A DNA stretch of 64,000 nucleotides from UBA1351 sp963677885 (GTDB lineage Bacteria; Bacillota; Clostridia; Lachnospirales; Vallitaleaceae): positions 186,001 through 250,000 of the forward strand of contig OY782500.1 of the NCBI GenBank assembly GCA_963677885.1, written 5' to 3'. The first letter of the stretch is position 1. Every line of letters starts with the position of its first letter. This document shows positions 9,813 through 18,987 of this stretch, one piece after another. A program made the position numbers and the translations under genes. Below the pieces are notes generated by a model. It was not told the origin of the DNA. It did not search any database and saw only the letters and a list, made by a program, of their open reading frames with translations.

Positions 9813-12224
9813 ATGGAAGAAAAGAAAAAAAGTTTCCTCGATGACTTGGCTGCCGAAAAACCAGAAAGCTTCAATGAGGAAGTATTCATTAAATCAAAAA
9901 GAAATTATGTCCCTCTTATCATTCTCTCAACTTTAGCCATCATCATCTTCAGTGTTCTATACTTCACTTTCACAAAAGGTAGTCTAGTTCCTGATATGAC
10001 CGACTGGAAAGAACAGGAAGTTTATGCCTGGGCAAATGCCAACCATGGGACTGTCGTTAAGGAAGATGCCTATAGCCTTGAGACAGCTGATGGCATCCTT
10101 ATCAGCCAGGATATCGCCCCAGGTGCAAAGCTTAGGCGAAATGGAACCTTGAAAGTAGTCATTTCAAGAGGACCTGATCCAAACGAGGAAATAAACTTTC
10201 CTGATATTAAGTCAATGAATTTAGATGATATTGAGACCTGGATATCAGATAATCAACTACAGGGTGTTACCATCAAAAAGGAAAACAACTCTGTTTTTGA
10301 CAAAGACACCGTCATCTCCTATGAGTTCACAGATGGAAGCGAATCCAATTTCCTTCGTAAAAACCGTATGAAAATATATGTATCACTTGGAAAAGAAGAA
10401 CTCAAGGATACGATTACCGTTCCCAATCTATCTGGCAAAGTCAAAGGTGACGTCATTGGGTGGGCAAGCGAAAACAATATTGATGTTGAAGTTCTGGAAG
10501 ATTATAACGAGTACGTTGAATATGGAAAAGTCTATCATCAGTCCATTGAAGGTAACACAAAAATGAAGCGTGATGATAAGCTGACCGTTACTCTATCTCT
10601 GGGTAAGGCAATTATTGTTCCAAGTTTTGTTGGCCTTCAAAGAGATGAAGCCTTGGATATTGCTAAGTTGGACAATATGGAACTCTTCTTTAAAAACCAA
10701 ATCTCCACAAAAAAGGAAGGCACCATCATTAGTCAGGATATTGAGCCGGGAACAACTGTCAGTTCCAAAGAGCTTGTTACAATCACCGTAGCAGCATCCA
10801 GCGATATGGTTATCGTGCCTGACCTTGTAGGCCTTGATCAAAGTGAAGCATCTACCCTTGCCTCCCTTTACAATATCAGGACCTTCTTTGTTACAAAATC
10901 ATCAACAGAAAAATCCGGAAAGGTTATTGACCAAAGTCACTCAAAAGGAACCAGTATTTCCTCCGAAACATTGGTGACAATTTATGTCTCCAGCGGTGAT
11001 GTAAGTCTACCTGATTTTGTAGGTCTATCCAAAGATGATGCCGGTTTGTTAGCAGAAGAATTTGACCTTACCTTAATATTCAAGGAAGAAGATTCTGCAA
11101 GTGTAGTTAAGGACCAAATCCTAAGTCAAAGCATTGATCCTGAAACCGTTATTGATAAAGATACTAAGCTCATCCTTACAATAGCCAACAACAACGGTCA
11201 TATTGTTCCAAACTTTGATTCCATGACAAGGACACAAGTTGAACTATGGGCCAGCAGTCACGATACACCTATTCAGTTTGTAGAAGAATACTCCAATTAC
11301 GCTGAATCAGGCGTGTGCTTTAAACAGAACTATGAAAATCAGTATTTACCTGGTAATGAATCACTCTTAGTCTATCAAAGTCTGGGACGAATACCTATCT
11401 CTGATTTCACAGGCCAATCAAAAATCACTTTAGGTGAATGGCTTAACGAAGTCAACAGTAAAGGTGGGAATATTGATTTGAATATCCTAACTTCTACATC
11501 CACAACAAAACCTCAAGGAACTATTGTCGGACAATCAATTGTTAACGATTATGTTCTTACAGGTACTAGAATTGATGTATGGGTTGCAGGATCCAGTATC
11601 AACAATACAATTCCTGATTTTACAGGTCTTAAAGAGGAAAAGGCTATCGAATGGTGTGATAACAATAATGTAAACTATTCTATTGTTGACCGCTACTCCA
11701 GCGATTATCCAAAAGAACGTATTTGCGGCCAGAATATTACCGGCAAATCCTTAAGCACAGGAGAACCTCTTTTACTCTACCGTTCCATCGGGCCTCTTTA
11801 TATGCCTAGTTTTGTTGGACGAGGCAAAGCAGATCTTGTAAAATGGATTAACGAGCAAAACCTTCTCGGCGCTGGTATAACCCTTGATTTCACATATGTT
11901 TACAGTGGGAACAATTATAAGGATATTGTTAACAATCAATCAGTCAGTCAGGAGAATATTGACACAGACTCCATATTAAGGGTTGTTCTTACAGCTCCTG
12001 AATATGTAGATGTTCCAGATTTTACCAATATGACCCTATCTGATGCTATTGAAAAGCTGGAATCTATGGATGTCAAATATGAGACCAAGTATATCTATGT
12101 CTCGGAATCGGCAGCAGTTGACGCTCCAAAAGATACAATTATTAACCAATCCTCATCAGGAGAAATGAAATTCCAAGGACATGAACCGATTGTCTTTACA
12201 GTTTCTAACGGAGCCAAATACTAA
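9813..12224 (+). CDS. Membrane-anchored protein with about eleven PASTA-like repeats, no kinase
   Basis: An 803-residue protein with a charged cytoplasmic N-terminus (about 32 residues), one membrane segment (about 33-53), and an extracellular remainder. That remainder is a chain of PASTA-like units of 62-75 residues. Each opens with a VP-x-hydrophobic motif (VPDM, VPNL, VPSF, VPDL, LPDF, VPNF, IPDF, MPSF, VPDF) and ends in a beta strand. PASTA domains bind muropeptides or beta-lactams in PknB kinases and PBP2x. Here no kinase or transpeptidase domain is present. Several units are longer and carry Trp in the helix, so they are divergent. It lies in an operon with the ABC transporter, suggesting a wall-sensing partner. 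Confidence 0.85.
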   Translation: MEEKKKSFLDDLAAEKPESFNEEVFIKSKRNYVPLIILSTLAIIIFSVLYFTFTKGSLVPDMTDWKEQEVYAWANANHGTVVKEDAYSLETADGILISQDIAPGAKLRRNGTLKVVISRGPDPNEEINFPDIKSMNLDDIETWISDNQLQGVTIKKENNSVFDKDTVISYEFTDGSESNFLRKNRMKIYVSLGKEELKDTITVPNLSGKVKGDVIGWASENNIDVEVLEDYNEYVEYGKVYHQSIEGNTKMKRDDKLTVTLSLGKAIIVPSFVGLQRDEALDIAKLDNMELFFKNQISTKKEGTIISQDIEPGTTVSSKELVTITVAASSDMVIVPDLVGLDQSEASTLASLYNIRTFFVTKSSTEKSGKVIDQSHSKGTSISSETLVTIYVSSGDVSLPDFVGLSKDDAGLLAEEFDLTLIFKEEDSASVVKDQILSQSIDPETVIDKDTKLILTIANNNGHIVPNFDSMTRTQVELWASSHDTPIQFVEEYSNYAESGVCFKQNYENQYLPGNESLLVYQSLGRIPISDFTGQSKITLGEWLNEVNSKGGNIDLNILTSTSTTKPQGTIVGQSIVNDYVLTGTRIDVWVAGSSINNTIPDFTGLKEEKAIEWCDNNNVNYSIVDRYSSDYPKERICGQNITGKSLSTGEPLLLYRSIGPLYMPSFVGRGKADLVKWINEQNLLGAGITLDFTYVYSGNNYKDIVNNQSVSQENIDTDSILRVVLTAPEYVDVPDFTNMTLSDAIEKLESMDVKYETKYIYVSESAAVDAPKDTIINQSSSGEMKFQGHEPIVFTVSNGAKY

Positions 12225-12255
12225 GAGTCATAGAAAAACCACATACTATACAAAT

Positions 12256-12282
12256 AAAGCGGTTGCATCATGCAACCGCTTT
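12256..12282. terminator. Bidirectional terminator
   Basis: A perfect 12-bp stem (AAAGCGGTTGCA) with a 3-nt loop lies between the convergent PASTA protein gene and the DUF1015 gene. T-rich sequence follows on the plus strand. Confidence 0.75.
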
Positions 12283-12314
12283 ACATTTTATATCCTATTT
12301 CATTTTAAAGAAAA

Positions 12315-13532
12315 CTAAATCTCATGAATAAACAATCCAGATCGCAGCTTTGGCTCAAACCAAGTGGATTTTGGTGGCATGAGAAGGCCGGCATCAGATA
12401 CATCCATCAGTTCCTCAATAGATGTTGGTTTCATAGAAAAGGCAAGGGTCATATCTTCCTTCACTCTCTTCTCAAGCTCTTTAAGCCCTCTAATCCCGCC
12501 TACAAAGCCTATACGGTCACTGGTTCTTGGATCATCGATACCTAAAAGAGGTTTTAAGAGATAATCCTGAAGGATGGCTACATCCAGTCTCTCAACTGGT
12601 TTATCCTTGACTTCATCATACTTCTTGAAAGTAAGTTCATACCATTGGTCCTGCAAATACATTCCAAATGTAGCTTTTTTTCTTGGAGAGACTTCACGGC
12701 TTTGTTCCACTACATGAAAATTGTCATTCAAAACTTTTAAGAATTCTTCTTTCGTCATACCATTCAGATCTTTGACGACACGATTATAATCCAGTATATT
12801 TAGTTCTGAATCAGGGAATATAACTGCAAGAAAATCAGCACATTCTCCCTCATAATTGTATTTCTTGGCTATCTTAGCAGCTGAGGCAGCCCTATGGTGG
12901 CCATCTGCTATGTATAAGATACCCATTTCCTCAGACATTGTTACAATCTTCTCCATTGCAAGATGATCACTGACGCCATAACCCTTGTGCCTTACTCCAT
13001 CCTCTGCAGTAAAATCGAAGATAACTTGGCTAAGTGGAAGTACCTGGTCAAAAAGATTATTAAGTTTATCGCTGTTCTTGTAGGTTAGAAAAATTGGACC
13101 TGTATGGGCCTTTAGGCTGTCTATATGACGAACCCTGTCATTTTCCTTAACTTCTCGTGTATTCTCGTGCTTTTTTATTATCCCTGCTTCATAATCTTTA
13201 GCCTGGACCAAACCAACAATACCTCTTTGTATCTTACCCAATCTTTCCAACTCATATACATAGTAAATACGTTCTGAATCCTTAATGAATTCACCAGCGT
13301 CAATCATTTCCTGCAAACGATTTGCACAGGCTTCATATACTTTGTCATCATAAATATCAACAGATTCATCCAGAAGCGTCTCACCACGGTCGATTTGAAG
13401 AAAAGACAATGGATTGTTCTGTACGATTTCCCTGGCTTCTTTTCTGTTATATACATCGTAAGGAAGTGCTGCAATTTTGTCAGTTAGCTGGCTGGCTGGC
13501 CTAAGCCCTTTGAATGGTTTTACAATTGTCAT
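12315..13532 (-). CDS. DUF1015 family protein
   Basis: A 405-residue soluble protein that I recognise as the DUF1015 family. It begins with the typical KPFKGLRP, ALPYDV and NPLSFLQIDR segments and has a conserved ADGHHRAASA centre. No biochemical function is established that I can name. In many Clostridia the gene sits next to serA and serC, as here, which hints at a link to serine or phosphoglycerate metabolism. It begins about 200 bp downstream of serA, on the same strand but beyond a terminator. Confidence 0.8.
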   Translation of the reverse strand: MTIVKPFKGLRPASQLTDKIAALPYDVYNRKEAREIVQNNPLSFLQIDRGETLLDESVDIYDDKVYEACANRLQEMIDAGEFIKDSERIYYVYELERLGKIQRGIVGLVQAKDYEAGIIKKHENTREVKENDRVRHIDSLKAHTGPIFLTYKNSDKLNNLFDQVLPLSQVIFDFTAEDGVRHKGYGVSDHLAMEKIVTMSEEMGILYIADGHHRAASAAKIAKKYNYEGECADFLAVIFPDSELNILDYNRVVKDLNGMTKEEFLKVLNDNFHVVEQSREVSPRKKATFGMYLQDQWYELTFKKYDEVKDKPVERLDVAILQDYLLKPLLGIDDPRTSDRIGFVGGIRGLKELEKRVKEDMTLAFSMKPTSIEELMDVSDAGLLMPPKSTWFEPKLRSGLFIHEI

Positions 13533-13705
13533 TTACCTAACTCCTTATTCCAATCCTATTTAGACAGTGACCCAAGAAAGTCTAGCTGTTTAGCAAAAAA
13601 ACTACAACAGCCTAGTACATAAGAAAATTGAAAACTTCCCAATCCCTTGCAAGCATGAAGAAGCATCAATCCTCTGGTTATCATTCGGAATATGAAAACC
13701 AGAAA

Positions 13706-13728
13706 AACGGGGAAGATTTCTCCCCGTT
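13706..13728 (-). terminator. Terminator after serA
   Basis: On the minus strand AACGGGGA and TCCCCGTT form an 8-bp GC-rich stem followed at once by a T stretch, 6 bp past the serA stop. A second weaker inverted repeat (CTGGTT...AACCAG) follows immediately. Confidence 0.8.
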
Positions 13729-13734
13729 AATCAA

Positions 13735-14901
13735 CTAAAGTACTCTTACTTTCAAGATACCTTCAACTGCCTCAAGTTCTTCAGAGACAGTCTCAGAAAT
13801 TTCAGCATCTAAATCCATGATTGTACAGGCGTATTCACCTTTGGATTTATTAATCATATCTTCAATATTAACATTATAATTAGCTACGATAGATGTTACA
13901 CTACCAATCATATTTGGAATGTTCTTATGAAGGACACATATTCTTGCCGCAGCTCCGCATTTACCAAATTCAACGGTTGGGTAATTAACAGAATTGACAA
14001 TGTTTCCATTTTCAATATAATCTTTTAATTGGTTAACTGCCATTACAGCACAGTTTGTTTCACTTTCCGGAGTTGATGCACCTAAATGAGGTATGGCAAT
14101 TACACCTTTCATTCCAATAGTCTTCTCATTTGGAAAATCTGTTACATAACGTGATACCTTACCTGATGTCAAAGCTTTTTCAATGGCTTCATCATCAATA
14201 AGTCCACCTCTTGAGAAGTTGAGGATTCTAACACCATCTTTCATTTTACCTATGGTCTCATCATTGATCATACCTTTTGTCGCATCCATCAAAGGCACAT
14301 GGACGCTGATATAATCTGCCTTTTCCATTAATTCATCAAGGGAATTAGCCTTATTTATTGATGACTTAAGATTCCATGCTGCATCCACTGAGATAAATGG
14401 GTCATAACCATATACTTCCATACCCAGTGAAACCGCTGCATTTGCTACCAGGGCTCCAATGGCTCCAAGACCAATAATTCCTATTGTTTTTCCTTGAAGT
14501 TCAGGTCCGGCAAAGTTGCCCTTACCTTTTTCCACTTTTTTTGCAATATCATCTTGTCCCTGTAAAGTCTGGGCCCACTCTATGGCTCCCGGTACATCTC
14601 TGGATGACATAAGAAGTCCACAAAGAACCAATTCCTTTACAGCATTTGCATTAGCACCAGGTGTATTAAAAACGACAATACCCTTGGCTGCATATTCGTC
14701 AACTGGTACATTGTTAACACCTGCCCCAGCTCTTGCTACTGCGCACAACTTATCACTGACTTCATAATCCTGAAGTTTAAAGCTTCTTAGGACAATTCCA
14801 TGGTAGTCGCCTGCAGTATTTTCATCAATAATTGTATAATCATCACCAAAGAGATTAAGTCCCTTAGGATCAATTTTGTTTAAGGTTTTAATTGTAGCCA
14901 T
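13735..14901 (-). CDS. serA: D-3-phosphoglycerate dehydrogenase
   Basis: A 388-residue NAD-dependent enzyme that oxidises 3-phosphoglycerate, the first step of serine synthesis. The nucleotide-binding fold has GIIGLGAIG (about 145). The catalytic Arg/Glu/His region includes NFSRGG and IPHLGASTPESE. The last 75 residues form an ACT domain (RICVLHKNIPNMIG onward), the usual site of serine feedback. The start is at MATIKTL because GGAGGG is 3-4 nt upstream; an in-frame ATG four codons earlier overlaps that ribosome site. It follows serC by 17 bp. Confidence 0.95.
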   Translation of the reverse strand: MATIKTLNKIDPKGLNLFGDDYTIIDENTAGDYHGIVLRSFKLQDYEVSDKLCAVARAGAGVNNVPVDEYAAKGIVVFNTPGANANAVKELVLCGLLMSSRDVPGAIEWAQTLQGQDDIAKKVEKGKGNFAGPELQGKTIGIIGLGAIGALVANAAVSLGMEVYGYDPFISVDAAWNLKSSINKANSLDELMEKADYISVHVPLMDATKGMINDETIGKMKDGVRILNFSRGGLIDDEAIEKALTSGKVSRYVTDFPNEKTIGMKGVIAIPHLGASTPESETNCAVMAVNQLKDYIENGNIVNSVNYPTVEFGKCGAAARICVLHKNIPNMIGSVTSIVANYNVNIEDMINKSKGEYACTIMDLDAEISETVSEELEAVEGILKVRVL

Positions 14902-14918
14902 TGTTCCCTCCATCTCAT

Positions 14919-16001
14919 CTAGCTGTTTGCTGCTTCAAATTCCTTCATAAAGTCAACCAATGCCTGAACACCTTCAACCGGCATAGCATTGTAAATACTG
15001 GCTCTCATTCCGCCAACTGAACGGTGACCTTTCAGGTTAACCATACCTTTGGCCGCAGCTCCTTTTATGAATGCAGCATTCAATTCATCTGTCTTACAAA
15101 CAAAAGTAACATTCATGATTGAACGGTCTTCTTTGGCTACCGGTGCCATATAGAAATCAGTTGAGTCAAGGTAATCATAAAGTATTGCTGCTTTTTCCTT
15201 GTTGACTTTCTCAATAGCCTTAAGCCCACCGGTTTCTTTTAAGTATTTAAATACTAATCCTGCCACATATATAGAAAATGTCGGTGGCGTATTAAACATA
15301 GAGTCACTATCAGCATGGATCTTGTAATTCATCATAGTAGGAACTTCAGGTCCAGCATTTCCAATCAGATCCTTACGAATAATAACGACCGTAACACCAG
15401 CCGGTCCCATGTTCTTTTGGGCTCCAGCAAAAATAAGTCCATAATCAGCCACATTAACTTCTTCTGATAAAATGTTGGAACTCATATCCGCAACTACCGT
15501 AACACCTTTTGTATCTGGCAAGGTCTTATATGCTGTTCCATAAATAGTATTATTGGATGTGATAAAGAAATAATCACTCTCTTCATCCACTTGGTCACTT
15601 GTAATTTTTGGAATGTAAGAAAAAGTTGACTCTTCTGAACTGGCAACAACGTCCACGGTCATACCTAGTTTCTTAGCTTCAGCAATAGCCTTTTTCGACC
15701 ATGCTCCCGTATTGATGAATTGAGCTTTACCTTTTACACCAATGTTCATGGGAATCATTGCAAATTGAGTTGATGCACCACCTTGAAGAAATAATACTTC
15801 ATAATCATCTGGGATATTCATCAGTTCAATAAGGTCAGCCTTAGCTTCTGTAATGATTTGATCATAAACAGGCGAACGGTGACTCATTTCCATTACACTC
15901 ATGCCTGCATCCTTATAGGATACAAGATCCGCTTGCACTTGTTCCAACACCTTTACCGGTAATGTTGATGGTCCTGCTGAAAAATTATACACTCGTTCCA
16001 T
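14919..16001 (-). CDS. serC: Phosphoserine aminotransferase
   Basis: A 360-residue class-V PLP aminotransferase that converts 3-phosphohydroxypyruvate to phosphoserine. The N-terminus NFSAGPSTLPVKVLE and the PLP lysine in FAGAQKNMGPAG are characteristic. The product segment HRSVGGMRASIYNAMP is intact. It is the first gene of a serC-serA operon; no serB is in the window. A good promoter and two palindromes lie upstream. Confidence 0.95.
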   Translation of the reverse strand: MERVYNFSAGPSTLPVKVLEQVQADLVSYKDAGMSVMEMSHRSPVYDQIITEAKADLIELMNIPDDYEVLFLQGGASTQFAMIPMNIGVKGKAQFINTGAWSKKAIAEAKKLGMTVDVVASSEESTFSYIPKITSDQVDEESDYFFITSNNTIYGTAYKTLPDTKGVTVVADMSSNILSEEVNVADYGLIFAGAQKNMGPAGVTVVIIRKDLIGNAGPEVPTMMNYKIHADSDSMFNTPPTFSIYVAGLVFKYLKETGGLKAIEKVNKEKAAILYDYLDSTDFYMAPVAKEDRSIMNVTFVCKTDELNAAFIKGAAAKGMVNLKGHRSVGGMRASIYNAMPVEGVQALVDFMKEFEAANS

Positions 16002-16054
16002 TTTCTCACTCCTATTATAAAATTTATGCCTTTAACACGTTAAATCATTACTAA

Positions 16055-16083
16055 ACTATAAACGATGTCCTTTCAATAGTCAA
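16055..16083 (-). promoter_or_regulatory. serC promoter
   Basis: On the minus strand, TTGACT (16083-16078), a 17-bp spacer and TATAGT (16060-16055) form a strong sigma-A promoter. It lies about 55 bp upstream of the serC ATG. Confidence 0.7.
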
Positions 16084-16116
16084 TAACAAATTAACGCTTT
16101 GTTACCATTTCATCCT

Positions 16117-16180
16117 AACACGGATACGTGTTGATTAATAAAAGTCTTCAGATATATCTATCGTAGTATTTATATACTAC
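16117..16180. promoter_or_regulatory. Two palindromes upstream of serC
   Basis: AACACG-GATA-CGTGTT (16117-16132) is a perfect inverted repeat about 34 bp upstream of the serC -35. GTAGTAT-TTAT-ATACTAC (16163-16180) is a second, about 30 bp further. A half-site AACACG recurs at 16033-16038, between the promoter and the serC start. The 290-bp gap between serC and the MscS gene otherwise shows no gene. Confidence 0.4.
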
Positions 16181-16291
16181 AACCCCAATATAGTCTTTGT
16201 CAAGAAGACATTCGTTTATCTGTCACGCACAATTTGTTAATATATTATCATAGCCCTTATGAGATTACAAGTTATTTTTTTTTATTTACTT

Positions 16292-17524
16292 CTATTCAGA
16301 TAGAGATCGAAAATCCTGTCCGGTTGGAGCTTGGTATGGTTTTAAGCCAAACGAAGGTAGAACTGCATACAAGTGATCAAAAATATCAGATTGTATACCT
16401 TCATAGTAGGTCCACCTGGTATCATTGGTAAAACAATAAACCTGAATAGGCAGTCCTGTTCCACTAGCCTCCAACTGTCTGACAAGAAGTGTATCCTGGG
16501 TTTTTACCCTTGGATGGTTTTTCAAGTAAACTTCTATATAGGCCCTAAAGGTACCAATGTTGGTTAATCGTCTTCTTGATACTTGGTGTCGGATCAGATC
16601 ATCTTCATTATAAACAGATATTTCTTTTGTCTTAGTCTCCAAGTAATCCTGTAGAATATGAATATTTTTAAGGTCCTTAATATCTTCCTCACTGAGAAAG
16701 CCAATACTATTGACATCAATAAGTATATTTCTTTTAATTCTTCTGCCACCTGATTTTGACATGCCGTCCCAATTAACAAAAGATTCTTCAATAAACTTAT
16801 ATGCTGGTATATGTGAGATGGTTTTATCCCAGTTTCTGACAGAAATCTTTGTCAGTGATACATCCACTACTTCTCCATCGGCTTGATACTTGGGCATTTC
16901 AATCCAGTCTCCGATACTTAGAAGATGGTTCATAGATAGCTGAATACCAGCTACAAAACCTAATATGGAATCTCTGAATATCAGGAGAACAACAGCACTC
17001 ATTCCACCTAAACTTCCCAGTATTGCAAGAGCATTACCTGTATCGTTAATACTCACCCAACCAACAAGGACCACAAAGATGACTACAATAATCTTAAGTA
17101 TTTGAAGCAGCCCCTTAATCGGCATACCTTTTGCAAATTCATGCTCCATATAGATATCATTAAAGGCATCCAAACTTCTGGAGATAACCATTACCGTAAC
17201 TACCAAAAGAATCAGTAATAGGCCCTTTCTAACAAAATCGGCATAATCCATATAAAGCCCACTTAATAAGTAGACAATAACAAGTGGTATATAATGAATT
17301 ACCATATGGAAAACTTTCCTTTTATAGAAAGCTTCATCTTTAGTTGTTTTGGTTTTGAATACAAGTTTAGATACTGCTTTAAGAATAACTTTTTTTCCTA
17401 TCCAATTACTGATAAATGCTAGAAACAGCACTATGACAGTTAGAAAAAGGTAGTAGGTTAGAATAGAAATCTCCTCTGAAACACCCAGTGTTTTTTCCAG
17501 ATAGCCGGTAATTAAATCAAACAT
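16292..17524 (-). CDS. MscS-family mechanosensitive channel (YbdG-like)
   Basis: A 410-residue membrane protein. There are about five hydrophobic segments in the first 190 residues. The pore-lining helix region GNALAILGSLGGMSAVVLLIFRD is followed by the beta domain (GDWIEMPKYQADGEVVDVSLTKISVRNWD), as in the YbdG/YnaI branch. These channels release solutes at hypo-osmotic shock. The cytosolic C-terminal domain is present. The start has GGAGC 5-6 nt upstream. It appears to be a single-gene unit. Confidence 0.85.
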   Translation of the reverse strand: MFDLITGYLEKTLGVSEEISILTYYLFLTVIVLFLAFISNWIGKKVILKAVSKLVFKTKTTKDEAFYKRKVFHMVIHYIPLVIVYLLSGLYMDYADFVRKGLLLILLVVTVMVISRSLDAFNDIYMEHEFAKGMPIKGLLQILKIIVVIFVVLVGWVSINDTGNALAILGSLGGMSAVVLLIFRDSILGFVAGIQLSMNHLLSIGDWIEMPKYQADGEVVDVSLTKISVRNWDKTISHIPAYKFIEESFVNWDGMSKSGGRRIKRNILIDVNSIGFLSEEDIKDLKNIHILQDYLETKTKEISVYNEDDLIRHQVSRRRLTNIGTFRAYIEVYLKNHPRVKTQDTLLVRQLEASGTGLPIQVYCFTNDTRWTYYEGIQSDIFDHLYAVLPSFGLKPYQAPTGQDFRSLSE

Positions 17525-17583
17525 AGTAGCTCCTTCAAATTCTGTATTTTTTATGTAATCCCATTATAACATTTCTAATGAAA

Positions 17584-17612
17584 TTGAAAAACCCTCATGG
17601 CTATGCTATAAT
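17584..17612 (+). promoter_or_regulatory. Promoter of the small HTH gene
   Basis: TTGAAA (17584-17589), 17 bp and a perfect TATAAT (17607-17612). Transcription would start near 17619, which rules out the in-frame ATG at 17621 as the likely start. Confidence 0.7.
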
Positions 17613-17641
17613 TTTTTCAAATGGGGAAAAGGGAGATAAAA

Positions 17642-18112
17642 ATGCCATACAGAAACGAATATTCAAAGGATTTAGACCAAAAGAATCCCACTAAGAATAC
17701 AGAAATTCTTTTTAACGAAATCAAAGAGTCTACAAATATCTATACTTTTTTACAGGAAAATACAGGTTCTTTTAATAACATGACCTTTGGAACCTATCTA
17801 ACAAGTCTGCTGGAAAACAAGGGAATTAAGAAAACTTCACTCTTATATATTACAGGGCTTTCCAAGTCTTTTATTTATGCTATCCTGAAAGGCGATCGTA
17901 TACCGTCAAGAGATACAGTGATAAATCTTGGCTTTTGTATTGAAGCCAATTTAGAGGAAATGCACCACCTACTGAAATATAGCGGCCACATGCCCCTCTA
18001 TGCCAAAGATCACAGAGATGCAATAATGATTTTCGGCATAAAACAAAAGATGTCATTAACCAAAGTCAACGACATCTTATATGATCTAAATATTGAAATG
18101 ATTGGATGGTAA
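17642..18112 (+). CDS. Small helix-turn-helix protein of unknown role
   Basis: A 156-residue soluble protein. Residues about 45-105 look like an XRE-type helix-turn-helix (TFGTYLTSLLENKGIKKTSL, then LSKSFIYAILKGDRIPSRDTVINL). Most of the rest is helical with no recognisable effector domain. The start at MPYRNEY has GGGAG about 7 nt upstream, and the in-frame ATG seven codons earlier lacks a site. The stop codon directly abuts the stop of the convergent rhomboid-like gene (18112/18113), so there is no room for a terminator between them. I infer a transcription regulator; its target is unknown. Confidence 0.6.
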   Translation: MPYRNEYSKDLDQKNPTKNTEILFNEIKESTNIYTFLQENTGSFNNMTFGTYLTSLLENKGIKKTSLLYITGLSKSFIYAILKGDRIPSRDTVINLGFCIEANLEEMHHLLKYSGHMPLYAKDHRDAIMIFGIKQKMSLTKVNDILYDLNIEMIGW

Positions 18113-18931
18113 TTACTCGCCACCACTTACATGTTCATGGTCTTTCAAATGATCTGAACAATATTCGTAATAACCATCACATTTGGAACAGTATCTAAAC
18201 TCCAAATTTGGGTCGTCAAGTTCTGTCCTGCCACAAACATGACATTTATGCCTATGTTCTGTGGCTGTTTCCATGCCTCTTCTATAATGGTTCATTCTGG
18301 CAGCACTCTTAGCCCTTGTTGCTCTGGACTTAATCAAATCTTTTCCGAAGAAAATCAAGTAATTTCCTACTCCAGCAAGAATACTTACCTTTGTACTCAT
18401 GCCACCCATTAGAAAGGCAAATAAAGTAAATCCAGCGGAAACATAAGCCAAGTACTTAATCTTAATAGGAAGAATCATATACAAATGAATGACATGATTT
18501 GGGTATAAGGTTGCAAATGCAAAAAACAAGGTTAGATTCAAATATGCTGAAGTTGCTACAACAGAGATACCAGTGAGGAAATATATAGCAAAACTTGAGA
18601 CAATAATCAGTACAACACCTAAAAAGTAATATACATTGAACTTAAAACTTCCCCATTCATGCTCAAGGGTCATTCCCATTCGATAATAAAAGAGAAAGAC
18701 AAAGACAGCGAAAATAATACTGTTAGTTGGCGGAATCCCAAGGAAGGTAATCAATCGCCAAATCTGTCCCTGCATAACATAACCAGGTATCAAGGTCAAT
18801 TGACTGGTTAATCCTCCGCTGGTCAGCAAATCAAACACAAAAACAATAGCTCCAGCGAAAACAATATACTGCATTAAATTATGAATGGCATAGCGTCCAT
18901 ACTTTCGTTCAAGTTTGTCAAGAAATCTCAT
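18113..18931 (-). CDS. Rhomboid-like membrane protein with C-terminal zinc ribbon, probably not a protease
   Basis: A 272-residue protein with about six membrane segments in residues 20-195. The fold order resembles rhomboid/Derlin (GQIWRLITFLGIPPT, then EHEWGSFKFNVYYFLG). The GxSG active-site serine motif and the partner histidine of the last helix are not present: the corresponding stretches read VVATSAYLN and STKVSILAGVGNY. A 35-residue tail carries two CxxC pairs (CHVCG, CSKC) plus further Cys and His (CSDHLKDHEH), consistent with a metal-binding ribbon. Role unknown; a membrane chaperone-like function is one guess. Confidence 0.65.
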   Translation of the reverse strand: MRFLDKLERKYGRYAIHNLMQYIVFAGAIVFVFDLLTSGGLTSQLTLIPGYVMQGQIWRLITFLGIPPTNSIIFAVFVFLFYYRMGMTLEHEWGSFKFNVYYFLGVVLIIVSSFAIYFLTGISVVATSAYLNLTLFFAFATLYPNHVIHLYMILPIKIKYLAYVSAGFTLFAFLMGGMSTKVSILAGVGNYLIFFGKDLIKSRATRAKSAARMNHYRRGMETATEHRHKCHVCGRTELDDPNLEFRYCSKCDGYYEYCSDHLKDHEHVSGGE

Positions 18932-18987
18932 GTCGGTATCACTTTCTATTACATTTTACTCTATCGATAATACACCTTAACGATTAC

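Noticed and set aside
16002..16291. T-box or other riboswitch before serC
   Set aside because: No T-box sequence, specifier stem or terminator/antiterminator pair is visible, and the promoter is only about 55 bp from the start codon.
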